A DNA stretch of 7,520 bases from UBA4717 sp045536775 (GCA_045536775.1 JAZSOD010000021.1:1-7520), one strand, 5' to 3'; numbered from the stretch's first letter, positions 1 to 6,430 are shown. Numbers and translations: made by a program. Notes: a model not told the origin generated them from the sequence alone.

Positions 1-180
1 CTTTTCGTTGGTTATGCCGCCACCTCCCCCGAGGGGGAGGCTTCGATGAAAGCCCGCTCAAGCGGGTTAACGTAACAATTGCATGGCTGGCAGGCCAAGC
101 TAAAACGCACTTGTGCGTAGCCGGTAACATTAGGGCTATGCCCGAAAAGGAAATACCCCCCGTTATACGGGGGGATATTT
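1..180 (+). ncRNA. 3' part of an unidentified structured RNA (candidate)
   Basis: No convincing protein reading frame is present, but small hairpins follow one another: CCTCCCC/GGGGAGG (23-29 with 34-40), CCCGC/GCGGG around a TCAA loop (53-57 with 62-66), ACGCA/TGCGT around CTTG (105-109 with 114-118) and GGGC/GCCC around TAT (133-136 with 140-143). They are separated by A-rich single-stranded stretches such as GTTAACGTAACAATT (66-80) and CTAAAACG (100-107). A terminator-like stem follows at 151-180. This layout is typical of a structured RNA cut off by the left edge. It lacks the T-arm and CCA end of tmRNA and the sequences I would expect at the 3' end of RNase P RNA. The raiA-motif RNA of Bacillota is one family worth testing, but I do not recognise it securely. 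The strand is inferred from the terminator position. Confidence 0.45.
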
Positions 181-186
181 ATTGTG
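151..186 (+). terminator. Probable intrinsic terminator of the left-edge RNA
   Basis: CCCCCCG (156-162) pairs with CGGGGGG (168-174) around a TTATA loop. The stem extends through AAATA/TATTT (151-155 with 176-180) across a bulged A at 175. It is followed by a short T-rich stretch (ATTTATT) rather than a pure U-run, so it is a moderately good terminator or a 3'-end stabilising stem. It separates the left-edge RNA from the tRNA promoter. Confidence 0.55.
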
Positions 187-207
187 AAATTGGATGTTTA
201 TCAAAAG

Positions 208-270
208 CAAATAAAAAACTTGAAATTTTTTCAAAAAAGGCTTGACAAACAACAGTCTTTGTGTTATAAT
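208..270 (+). promoter_or_regulatory. Consensus sigma-A promoter of the tRNA unit
   Basis: A perfect -35 box TTGACA (242-247) and a perfect -10 box TATAAT (265-270) are separated by the optimal 17 nt. The stretch before the -35 box (about 208-238) is rich in A and T runs, like an UP element. Transcription should start near 277, leaving a leader of about 13 nt before the first tRNA. Such strength is typical of stable-RNA promoters. Confidence 0.92.
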
Positions 271-289
271 AGACGAGCGTTGGCAGTTT

Positions 290-366
290 GGCGGGATAGC
301 TCAGTTGGCTAGAGCAATCGGTTCATACCCGATAGGTCATGGGTTCAAGTCCAATTCCCGCTACCA
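290..366 (+). tRNA. tRNA-Met(CAU), elongator type
   Basis: This is a full 77-nt cloverleaf. The acceptor stem is GGCGGGA with TCCCGCT (290-296 with 356-362), including a G1-U72 pair, followed by discriminator A and an encoded CCA (364-366). The anticodon stem ATCGG/CCGAT (317-321 with 329-333) closes the loop TTCATAC, giving anticodon CAT at 324-326. The paired 1-72 position argues against the initiator tRNA, which has an unpaired 1-72, and the TTCATAC loop matches Bacillota elongator tRNA-Met. The lysidine-modified tRNA-Ile2 also carries CAT but usually has a different acceptor stem. The T stem (339-343 with 351-355) has one G-A mismatch at its centre. Confidence 0.95.
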
Positions 367-441
367 GGCCCGTTGGTCAAGCGGTTAAGACACCGCCCTT
401 TCACGGCGGTAACATGGGTTCGATTCCCGTACGGGTCACCA
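367..441 (+). tRNA. tRNA-Glu(UUC)
   Basis: This is a full 75-nt cloverleaf. Acceptor arms GGCCCGT (367-373) and ACGGGTC (431-437) pair along their length. The anticodon stem CCGCC/GGCGG (393-397 with 405-409) closes the loop CTTTCAC, giving anticodon TTC at 400-402. The T arm is ATGGG/CCCGT around TTCGATT, and the CCA end is encoded at 439-441. It begins on the base after the CCA of tRNA-Met, so the two must be separated from one precursor by RNase P cutting exactly at that junction. Confidence 0.96.
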
Positions 442-446
442 AACGT

Positions 447-496
447 AACAAATCCGAACTATTTCGTAAATCGAAATTGGTTCGGATTTGTTTTTT
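447..496 (+). terminator. Intrinsic terminator of the tRNA unit
   Basis: AACAAATCCGAAC (447-459) is perfectly complementary to GTTCGGATTTGTT (480-492), a 13-bp stem. A second inner stem ATTTCG/CGAAAT (461-466 with 472-477) lies within the loop, and the hairpin runs into six Ts (491-496). It begins five bases after the tRNA-Glu CCA. Confidence 0.93.
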
Positions 497-526
497 ACTA
501 TAATTATCCAATTAATACTGATAACC

Positions 527-562
527 ACCGCTGAGAGCAACCAAACAATCACTCTCGGCGGT
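527..562 (-). terminator. Hairpin after the regulator operon, copy 1 of a repeated hairpin
   Basis: ACCGCTGAGAG (527-537) pairs with CTCTCGGCGGT (552-562) over a 14-nt loop. The hairpin starts six bases beyond the stop codon of the second regulator gene, as expected of a terminator or 3'-protecting stem. On the minus strand no good U-run follows it, so its efficiency as a terminator is doubtful. A close copy lies at 2424-2459. One pair reads as U-G in plus-strand RNA but as a C-A mismatch in minus-strand RNA. Confidence 0.5.
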
Positions 563-568
563 GTTTCA

Positions 569-1396
569 TTATTCTTTAATAAACGGCGTATTTCTAATAT
601 GAGATTGCAGACTATAAGCCCCCTTATAGCCAATCTCTCTTGCCATGATAAACAACGCGAGCAGTTTGTGGCTCGGTCTTGAATAATACAACGTGCGTTC
701 CTCGCCGTTAATAGTAAGATTCTGCTTCCGCATCACCTTTAACAGCAGCAAATCATCTAATACTGCATCAATCTTATCGTTCGAAATCTCGCAATCCTTT
801 GCGAGTACCGAACTTTCAAAAACGTAGTTTTCGGTTCTATGATACAAGTAGATCAAAGCGTTCATTGTGTCAGTATGAGAGAGTGCCGCAAAGATTTTTT
901 TCAGATCGTCCTTGTCGTTCAGAAAATGTCCGTATCCTTCTGCTGGTTGCGGAAATACAGAAAAGAAAGGTTCTTTTCCGTTAGATACGATTGTAAATCC
1001 GTTATCGTCAAGAATATAGGAAGCGTTTTTCTGATTTTTGATCTCGTTGGGATCGTACTTCTTTTCAATTTCCATACGGCAGTTAAACAAACCGCGCTCG
1101 ATCTGCCACCCGATATCACGCGCAACATTGAAGCGCTCATTTGCCGCGGTGTTATGAATCAATTTTACAATCCTACATGATATATCCGACATAGAAACCG
1201 AATCGTTACCAAAAAGCTCGTCGAGAGAAACCTCAAGCTCGTTAGAAAGAGGAACGAGAAGTGCTCCGTCGGGGTATGTTTCGCTTGTTTCCCATTTAGA
1301 AACAGCTTGCGCCGACACTCCAAGCTTTGTTGCAAGCTGCTCTTGTGTCAAATTCTTTTCAAGACGCAATCTTTTGATATTAGCCGATAAACTCAT
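569..1396 (-). CDS. XRE-family transcriptional regulator with C-terminal winged-helix-like domain (paralogue A)
   Basis: This 275-residue probable DNA-binding regulator begins with a typical Cro/C1 (XRE) helix-turn-helix at residues 5-61, with the core around LTQEQLATKLGVSAQAVSKW (16-35). A middle region of about 70-160 has no family I recognise. Residues about 165-255 look like an ArsR-like winged-helix fold (KKIFAALS, LIYLYHRTEN, a second helix pair, then a strand-rich wing). This C-terminal half matches the upstream gene's product in length and pattern (KIF..LS...D at the same place), so the two are paralogues. The ATG at 1396 has GGAGGT at 1404-1409 (7-nt spacing) inside the last codons of the upstream gene, whose stop lies one base away, implying one mRNA and coupled translation. 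Targets and ligand are unknown. The XRE assignment is secure; the winged-helix reading is inference. Confidence 0.9.
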   Translation of the reverse strand: MSLSANIKRLRLEKNLTQEQLATKLGVSAQAVSKWETSETYPDGALLVPLSNELEVSLDELFGNDSVSMSDISCRIVKLIHNTAANERFNVARDIGWQIERGLFNCRMEIEKKYDPNEIKNQKNASYILDDNGFTIVSNGKEPFFSVFPQPAEGYGHFLNDKDDLKKIFAALSHTDTMNALIYLYHRTENYVFESSVLAKDCEISNDKIDAVLDDLLLLKVMRKQNLTINGEERTLYYSRPSHKLLALFIMAREIGYKGAYSLQSHIRNTPFIKE

Positions 1397-1397
1397 C

Positions 1398-2261
1398 TTA
1401 TTTACCTCCGATCATTTTGCATCTGCCGTTGAAGTTGTATTCATACGATTGTCTACCGCACATTCTCTCAAAAGCAAGCGATATCAAGGACAGAACAATT
1501 CCATCACCGTGGCACTCATAAACTCTTACCTCACCCTCGGTAAGGTGTGCGGTTACCCAATGACAAGCACCGACAGAACAGAATTCGTCGAGGATTTCTG
1601 TAACACGTTCTTGCTTTAATCCCGTCTTGCCCGCAACATAGTGTGCTGTGAAGCTTTCGGAGCAGTTGGTTGAATGGACGAAGTACAGCACGGAAAGAGC
1701 ATCCTCGTTAGACAAGAACTTAAAAATCTTAACGATTTCTTTTTGCTTATTCGAATCGTTCATCCATGCAAAGTTAGCCTTGTTTCGTAGCATCATCACG
1801 GCTACATTCACATTTTCAGAGCTTGCTACAAACTCAAAGAATTCGTGAAGCGAAATGTTGGATCGGTAAAAATGCGATATCTCGGACGGAAAGACGTTTT
1901 CTTTGTCATAAACTTCATCGTTATATTTAGAAACCGTTCCGTACATAGCGGGGACAAGCGCTTTCACCGTTTCAAATGCCTTCAATACAGACTCCCGGCG
2001 GTCAAGTCCTTCGAACAAATAGCGAATTTCTTCTTTTGTGCTTTGCTTTTTGTCATCGGAAAGTCCGAGAAGCGTATCGGTTGTGACGCCATAATATTTT
2101 GCGAGTTCTACAACCATAGGAAGATCCGGCGTTGAAGCGCCATTCTCCCATTTTGAAATAGTTTTATTTGATACAGATAGACTTTGAGCCACATCCTCCT
2201 GCGTTACTCCCTTTAAAGTGCGGAACTCCACTAATTTTTCTGCGATCTTACATTCATACAT
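1398..2261 (-). CDS. XRE-family transcriptional regulator with C-terminal winged-helix-like domain (paralogue B)
   Basis: This 287-residue first gene of a two-regulator operon has an XRE helix-turn-helix at residues 5-66 (VTQEDVAQSLSVSNKTISKW, 19-38, then a WENG.STPDLP turn), typical of repressors that bind as dimers. Residues about 75-170 are helical and unassigned. Residues about 175-268 repeat the winged-helix-like C-terminus of the downstream paralogue (VKIFKFLSNEDALSVLYFVH; KTGLKQERVTEILDEF). A longer frame opens at 2288, but the ATG at 2261 is preferred: GAGAGGTG (2268-2275) precedes it by 6 nt and the protein then begins directly with the HTH (MYECKIAEKL). Transcription should start from the consensus promoter at 2309-2337, next to a near-palindrome that could be its own operator. 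The C-terminus (KMIGGK) encodes the ribosome binding site of the next gene. The signal sensed is unknown. Confidence 0.9.
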   Translation of the reverse strand: MYECKIAEKLVEFRTLKGVTQEDVAQSLSVSNKTISKWENGASTPDLPMVVELAKYYGVTTDTLLGLSDDKKQSTKEEIRYLFEGLDRRESVLKAFETVKALVPAMYGTVSKYNDEVYDKENVFPSEISHFYRSNISLHEFFEFVASSENVNVAVMMLRNKANFAWMNDSNKQKEIVKIFKFLSNEDALSVLYFVHSTNCSESFTAHYVAGKTGLKQERVTEILDEFCSVGACHWVTAHLTEGEVRVYECHGDGIVLSLISLAFERMCGRQSYEYNFNGRCKMIGGK

Positions 2262-2285
2262 ATTTTTCACCTCTCGAAAAAAATT

Positions 2286-2301
2286 CAAGTTCCGGAGCTT
2301 G
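2286..2301. promoter_or_regulatory. Near-palindromic candidate operator
   Basis: CAAGTTCCGGAGCTTG is a 16-bp inverted repeat with one symmetric pair of mismatches (14 of 16 bases symmetric). It begins just after the predicted transcription start of the regulator operon. Size, symmetry and position suit binding by an XRE dimer, so autoregulation is a reasonable inference. No second copy was noticed in the window. Confidence 0.45.
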
Positions 2302-2308
2302 TGACTAT

Positions 2309-2337
2309 ATTATACACGAAACCAACAGTAGAGTCAA
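2309..2337 (-). promoter_or_regulatory. Sigma-A promoter of the two-regulator operon
   Basis: On the minus strand, TTGACT (2337-2332) and a perfect TATAAT (2314-2309) are separated by exactly 17 nt. The start is predicted near 2302, giving a leader of about 40 nt to the ATG at 2261. It shows the regulator genes can be transcribed independently of the SLH gene upstream. Confidence 0.88.
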
Positions 2338-2401
2338 CGGAGCGATATTTTATTATTTCTCCAAAACGGAGATTTATCGACGAAATAACAAAACATTGGT
2401 T
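2338..2401. other. AT-rich intergenic spacer with nothing recognised
   Basis: This is the stretch between the regulator promoter and the SLH-operon terminator. It is AT-rich, I see no open frame with a ribosome binding site, and no convincing plus-strand promoter with consensus spacing. It may serve as upstream sequence for the regulator promoter. Confidence 0.4.
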
Positions 2402-2459
2402 GAAATCAAAAAATGTATAAAATACCGCTGAGAGCGACCAAATGGTTACTCTCGGCGGT
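2402..2459 (-). terminator. Terminator-like hairpin after the SLH gene, copy 2 of a repeated hairpin
   Basis: ACCGCTGAGAG (2424-2434) pairs with CTCTCGGCGGT (2449-2459), and an inner ACCA/TGGT stem can form in the loop. Read on the minus strand, it starts 11 bases after the stop of the SLH gene and is followed by a T-rich stretch including six Ts (2413-2408). It therefore probably ends the upp-to-SLH operon. It resembles the hairpin at 527-562 at 31 of 36 positions. Confidence 0.65.
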
Positions 2460-2470
2460 TATGTTTTATT

Positions 2471-3412
2471 CTATTCTCCCGTGTAGTATGCAGGACTGTG
2501 GAATCTTCTGAAGAACGCCGCCGCATGTGCGCGTGTCATTGTTCCGTGGGGAGCAAACACGTCCTTCTCTTCGCCCTTGAGCAGTGCTCTCGACACTACC
2601 CAATCCACCGCTTCTCTTGCGTATTCGGACACATCGTTTGCGTCCTTGAAATCACTGAGTCTCGGCATTACGGGGTTATCCACCGTAACATTATCTCCGC
2701 GTTTTTGTGCATACCGGTACAAAACTGTTGCCATCTGCTCGCGCGTTATTGCTTTATCGGGTGAAAACTCGTTTTCGGCAAAGCCGAGCACAAGCTTTTC
2801 GCTTGCCGCCCAACGTATTGCTTCAAGGTTATGGCTCTCGGCATCAACGTCGTCAAACGGCATTATATAATTGACCACGGGCGAGCCTGCCATTTTCCAT
2901 ATAACCGTTACAAAATCCTCGCGCGTTATATCCTCGTCAAGACCGAAGCGGTTATCTGCAACACCGTCCATCAGTCCGTTGTCAACGTTATATCTTACCT
3001 CGCCGAAATACCACTCTCCGAGCACTACGTCCTCAAACGGATTATCCCATTCCTCGTCGGGCGTCGGTATCTCCTCCCACTTTGCATAAAGAGTAATGCT
3101 TTTTGTAACTGCCGTTCCAAACCAAAACGGCTCCTTAAGCCCGGCGTCATAAAACCAACCCTCGAAGTAATAGCCCTCTCTTTCCGGCAGGTCTTCCTTT
3201 TCAATAACAGTTCCCTTTTCGATCCGCACCTTTGAGATCGTATCGTCATCAAGAACGTAGGTCACGGTTGCTTTTTTTGACATAATAAGCAGCATATAAG
3301 CAAGCTCCGAATCAGCGGCAACACTTAAATGCGGGGCAAAAAGACAGGTGAGTACACAGAAAAGAAGCAAAATACAAACAGATCTAAGTAAATTGGTTTT
3401 CACAAGTCTCAT
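2471..3412 (-). CDS. Secreted SLH-domain protein with one InlB B-repeat
   Basis: This 313-residue exported protein is probably held on the cell surface by SLH binding to secondary wall polymers. A positive N-terminus and hydrophobic core (SVCILLLFCVLTCLFA, 11-26) form a signal peptide, with likely cleavage after SVAA (about 33). Residues 49-112 are a Listeria-Bacteroides/InlB B-repeat (EGYYFEGWFYD, ending ITLYAKW). Three SLH motifs follow at about 124-177, 185-237 and 252-303, each with F.D, a W/Y-x-A-like helix and an ITRE or MTRA segment. No catalytic domain is visible, so it may be a structural or adaptor protein. A frame opens earlier with TTG at 3430, but ATG at 3412 is chosen because GGAGGT (3417-3422) precedes it. 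It starts 22 nt after the LTA-synthase-like gene and ends before a terminator-like hairpin, so it is probably the last gene of that operon. Confidence 0.9.
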   Translation of the reverse strand: MRLVKTNLLRSVCILLLFCVLTCLFAPHLSVAADSELAYMLLIMSKKATVTYVLDDDTISKVRIEKGTVIEKEDLPEREGYYFEGWFYDAGLKEPFWFGTAVTKSITLYAKWEEIPTPDEEWDNPFEDVVLGEWYFGEVRYNVDNGLMDGVADNRFGLDEDITREDFVTVIWKMAGSPVVNYIMPFDDVDAESHNLEAIRWAASEKLVLGFAENEFSPDKAITREQMATVLYRYAQKRGDNVTVDNPVMPRLSDFKDANDVSEYAREAVDWVVSRALLKGEEKDVFAPHGTMTRAHAAAFFRRFHSPAYYTGE

Positions 3413-3416
3413 AATT

Positions 3417-3422
3417 ACCTCC
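3417..3422 (-). promoter_or_regulatory. Ribosome binding site deciding the SLH gene start
   Basis: GGAGGT lies 4 nt from the ATG at 3412. It falls inside the reading frame if the upstream TTG (3430) were used, and that TTG has no comparable site. This favours the shorter protein, which begins directly with its signal peptide. Confidence 0.75.
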
Positions 3423-3434
3423 ACATTCAAAATT

Positions 3435-5477
3435 TTATCCCTCGGGCATTATATATTCAAGCACGGTGGCGCCGTCACGCGTGGTCTGTGCCACGTACAC
3501 TACCGTATCAACAAAGCTTCCCGTACGCTTTGCAACAAGTCTTTCGGGACTCGAAAACTCTGTTTCGAGTATCTCTCCCTCTCCTACCGCTATCTTACTG
3601 CAGGGGGTGAAGTTTTCACCGTAAACGAATATAAATTCGTTCTTTATTTCAATCGAGCTTATCTTCACGGGATGGCAGGAGTATTTAAGCTCGCTCGGAG
3701 CAGTTTCCTCTACCTCCTCGTTGGTCATCGAATATTCAAGCAGCTTGAGGCCCTCCTGATATTCTGCCGTACCCATATATTTATGGTGGTACTTTGTTAA
3801 GGTGCCCTCGCTCGTTCCCATCATCTTCTGCACCTGCGCAAGAAGCTGATAGGTCTCAAGGTTCATATCCTCGCCCTCAAGTCCAAAGTTCGACCAGATG
3901 ACGTACTCGGTGGTATAGGCGTTGGGAGCGTGCTCGCTTATATAGTTCACGCTGAAATCGATGGCGGGAAGATGGTCGCCGTAGATTACGACTACGCATT
4001 TCTCGTCATAGTCCTCAAGCTTATCTATAAGGTCGCCGACCATTTTGTCCATTTCCTTAGCAGTACTTGCGTAGAAGGAAAGTCCTGCTCTCTTATCTTC
4101 GGTGAGGTTATCCGCTTTGGCGTCTATGTACTCGGCAAACTCGTTCGGGTTTACGTAGCCCGCGTAGGGTCCGTGACCCTGCACCGAAACCGTGAACACA
4201 AAGTCACTTCCATCTGTAGACTTCAGCGCCGACAGTATCTCGCCCGGCAGGATATCGTCCTTGGTCCAGCTTAAGCTGTTGCGCTTATAGCCGTTCATAT
4301 ACTCAATGGAGGTAAAGGTATCGAAGCCGAGGTGGCTATATGCTCTGTTGCGCTCGTAAAATAGCGCGTTATAGTTGTGTATCGCGTGGGCCGTGTAGCC
4401 CATTTTCTTCATATTGAAGGGTGTCGCGTCACCGAGCACGTTATCCTTGAGAAGCGTATAGTATGGTGACTCGCCTATCGTGAAGTGGTCTAGGTTCATA
4501 CCCGTCAGCACCTCGAACTCGACGTTTGACGTACCGCCGCCGTACGAAGGCACGTACAAAAGTCCGCTCGGGTACTCGTTACAGAGCCGTCTGAAGTTCG
4601 GCACGGGGTCATCTACCGACAAAGTCACTCCGTGCATCCACGAGGTATCAAAGAAGGATTCAAGCTGGATAACGATAACGTTCGGCTTATCCTCCTCTAT
4701 CGGTATTTCGGGTGGTACAGTCTCAGACTCGCTTCCGTGAAGCTCCTCTTTAAGAGTGTTGACCTTTTCATCCGAATAATCATCGGGCGCGTTTACGCCC
4801 GTCGCGCCTGCGCTCTTATAGAAGTTATACGCAAAGCCGTTTCTCTCGTAATATTCGTTGGGAGTCTCGTCTCCGCGCGGAAAGAAGTCAAAAACTCCTA
4901 TTACGACAACGTAGACTGCGAGAAGCACGAGTATGGGTGCCGCAAGCTTAATATCACGCTTGAAATCGGTCTTATAACGCGGTCCAAAGCGGAACAAGAG
5001 CACCATTGCGGCAAGCACCGCAACTAATCCGATAACAATGAGCGATATCTGCCACGGCTTCATATAAAGACCGATAAGCTGGGTCGCTTCGCCCGTGAGT
5101 CTGAAGTCGGATGCAGATATGGGCAGGGGTCTGAAGCCCAGCACGATGGCGTTGGTAACACCTATCACGAGCCACGCGACCGTCGGAACGGCAAACGCGA
5201 ACCACTTACGCCCGACTATTAGCATAAAGAAGGTGGTTGCCATTACAAGCGCCGTATTTATGAGAAAGGTCGGAAAGCTAAGAAAGAGGTGCGTGAACGC
5301 TTCCACTATCGAGCCTCTCTGAAGCCACTCAAGTATAAAGTTTACTCCTGCCGAGCTAACTATCCACGCAAGAAGGCAGGCAAGAGGTGAAATTTCTCTG
5401 TATTTTACGGGGGCCTTTGTCCCTGCCGCCCGTTTTTCATTTATTGGCATTTTTATACCCCGAAAGTCATCTTTCAT
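3435..5477 (-). CDS. LTA synthase family protein (membrane sulfatase-fold enzyme) with C-terminal Ig-like extension
   Basis: This 680-residue membrane enzyme belongs to the family that polymerises glycerol-phosphate from phosphatidylglycerol outside the membrane (lipoteichoic acid synthesis). Four to five hydrophobic segments span about 31-50, 62-88, 92-114, 143-163 and 179-198. The extracellular sulfatase/alkaline-phosphatase-fold domain follows (about 265-560). Family metal and catalytic positions are visible: Glu273 in VIVIQLES, the nucleophile Thr316 in GGGTSNVEFE, His436 in SVQGHGPY, and Asp501-His502 in YGDHLP. Residues about 604-680 form an extra strand-rich segment (FVYGENFTPCSKIAVGEGE) like an IPT/TIG-type Ig fold, which I do not expect in the basic enzyme. 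The start codon at 5477 overlaps the stop of the pseudouridine synthase gene (ATGA), so coupled translation is likely. A second ATG at 5450 is possible but has no better binding site. The family is secure; polymer specificity is not (a phosphoglycerol transferase acting on other glycans is possible). Confidence 0.92.
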   Translation of the reverse strand: MKDDFRGIKMPINEKRAAGTKAPVKYREISPLACLLAWIVSSAGVNFILEWLQRGSIVEAFTHLFLSFPTFLINTALVMATTFFMLIVGRKWFAFAVPTVAWLVIGVTNAIVLGFRPLPISASDFRLTGEATQLIGLYMKPWQISLIVIGLVAVLAAMVLLFRFGPRYKTDFKRDIKLAAPILVLLAVYVVVIGVFDFFPRGDETPNEYYERNGFAYNFYKSAGATGVNAPDDYSDEKVNTLKEELHGSESETVPPEIPIEEDKPNVIVIQLESFFDTSWMHGVTLSVDDPVPNFRRLCNEYPSGLLYVPSYGGGTSNVEFEVLTGMNLDHFTIGESPYYTLLKDNVLGDATPFNMKKMGYTAHAIHNYNALFYERNRAYSHLGFDTFTSIEYMNGYKRNSLSWTKDDILPGEILSALKSTDGSDFVFTVSVQGHGPYAGYVNPNEFAEYIDAKADNLTEDKRAGLSFYASTAKEMDKMVGDLIDKLEDYDEKCVVVIYGDHLPAIDFSVNYISEHAPNAYTTEYVIWSNFGLEGEDMNLETYQLLAQVQKMMGTSEGTLTKYHHKYMGTAEYQEGLKLLEYSMTNEEVEETAPSELKYSCHPVKISSIEIKNEFIFVYGENFTPCSKIAVGEGEILETEFSSPERLVAKRTGSFVDTVVYVAQTTRDGATVLEYIMPEG

Positions 5478-6430
5478 TCAAATTCTTTAAGAAAATATAT
5501 TTTTGAGTCATCAACCGAAAAGCTCTGTCCCGACAGATAATCGAATTCACTTCCGCTTTTTTCAAAGGACATACGAAGCTTGTAAGCATAGAGTGCCTGA
5601 TAGGAATAGCCTGCTTTGCGGTCATCGCGGTTGATTCCGTATTTACCGTCACCGAGAAGCGGATGTCCGATAGACGACAGGTGAGCGCGTATCTGATGCG
5701 TCTTACCCGTTATCAGCTCTACCTCAAGCAGCGACAGGCCTCTCTTTTCCTTTAAGACCTTATATTTGGTTACGATCTCCTTGTATCCCGAGAGCTTTTT
5801 GGTCTTTATATCAACGAGATTATTATCCCCGTCCTTTTTTAAGTAACCGCCAAGCGTCTGCTCCTTTGCGGGCATTTTTCCGTGTACCGCGCAGAGATAA
5901 AGCTTGTCAAGCTCACGTTTTTTGATCTTTTCGTTGAAAAATCTGAGTGCCGCGGCGGTCTTTGCTCCAATGACGATGCCGCCCGTGTTTCTGTCTATAC
6001 GGTTACAAAGCGCGGGAGCAAACGACTGCTCTGCGTTCGGGTCATACTCACCCTTGCGGTAAAGGTATGCCTTGATATGACTTATGAGGGTATTGACCTC
6101 CTCGTTTTCATCCGAGTGGACTATAAGTCCCGGTTGTTTATTTACGAGGATGATGTTTTCGTCCTCGTAAACCACGTCGATATTCGGCTTCAGGCGCATA
6201 AAGGCGTTGTCGCTTGCGTCTGCGGCGAAGAACTCCTCGGAAATAAACATTTCCACGGTGTCGCCCTCGCACAGCACGTAGCCTGCTTCGGTGCGCTTTC
6301 TGTTTACCTTTATCTTTTTAGTACGTATTGATTTATATAAAAGAGACGTCGGGAAGGCTTTGAGGGTCTTGGTGATAAACTTATCGAGTCTCTGTCCCGC
6401 GTCGTTTTTGCCTATATATAAGGTCCGCAT
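5474..6430 (-). CDS. RluA-family RNA pseudouridine synthase
   Basis: This 318-residue cytoplasmic enzyme converts uridine to pseudouridine in RNA, usually 23S rRNA for this family. An S4-like RNA-binding domain occupies residues about 1-65 (AGQRLDKFITK). The catalytic domain runs from about 85 to 300. The RluA signature is CNRIDRNTGGIVIGAKT with catalytic Asp146, and the second conserved block is TGKTHQIRAHLSSIGHPLLGD (split: TGKTHQIRAH at 241-250, then LSSIGHPLLGD). The length fits the RluC/RluD branch. Asn replaces the more usual His before the RIDR/RLDR motif, and Lys replaces Arg in TGRTH; both look tolerable. The ATG at 6430 has AAGGAAG at 6434-6440. The gene is second in the operon, 70 nt behind upp, and its stop overlaps the next start. 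Which uridine it modifies cannot be read from the sequence, so no symbol is given. Confidence 0.94.
   Translation of the reverse strand: MRTLYIGKNDAGQRLDKFITKTLKAFPTSLLYKSIRTKKIKVNRKRTEAGYVLCEGDTVEMFISEEFFAADASDNAFMRLKPNIDVVYEDENIILVNKQPGLIVHSDENEEVNTLISHIKAYLYRKGEYDPNAEQSFAPALCNRIDRNTGGIVIGAKTAAALRFFNEKIKKRELDKLYLCAVHGKMPAKEQTLGGYLKKDGDNNLVDIKTKKLSGYKEIVTKYKVLKEKRGLSLLEVELITGKTHQIRAHLSSIGHPLLGDGKYGINRDDRKAGYSYQALYAYKLRMSFEKSGSEFDYLSGQSFSVDDSKIYFLKEFE

Noticed and set aside
1..150. tmRNA or RNase P RNA
   Set aside because: There is no T-arm with an encoded CCA end and no tag-peptide frame as tmRNA would need, and none of the end sequences I know from RNase P RNA.
436..633. 65-residue minus-strand frame
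   Set aside because: It runs through the tRNA terminator and the hairpin and overlaps the 3' end of the second regulator; no ribosome binding site is seen.
2262..2288. Longer N-terminus of the first regulator
   Set aside because: The upstream start has no ribosome binding site, its codons overlap the real site at 2268-2275, and the added residues are absent from typical XRE N-termini.
3339..3350. Lipoprotein lipobox in the SLH protein signal peptide (VLTC)
   Set aside because: Thr precedes the Cys instead of Gly, Ala or Ser, and a normal signal peptidase I site follows, so a lipoprotein is unlikely.
3413..3430. TTG start for the SLH protein
   Set aside because: It would place GGAGGT inside the gene and lacks its own binding site; ATG at 3412 is well supported.
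3930..5027. Several plus-strand frames of 80-130 residues opposite the LTA-synthase-like gene
   Set aside because: They are antisense shadows of a clearly coding gene, with no binding sites or recognisable domains.
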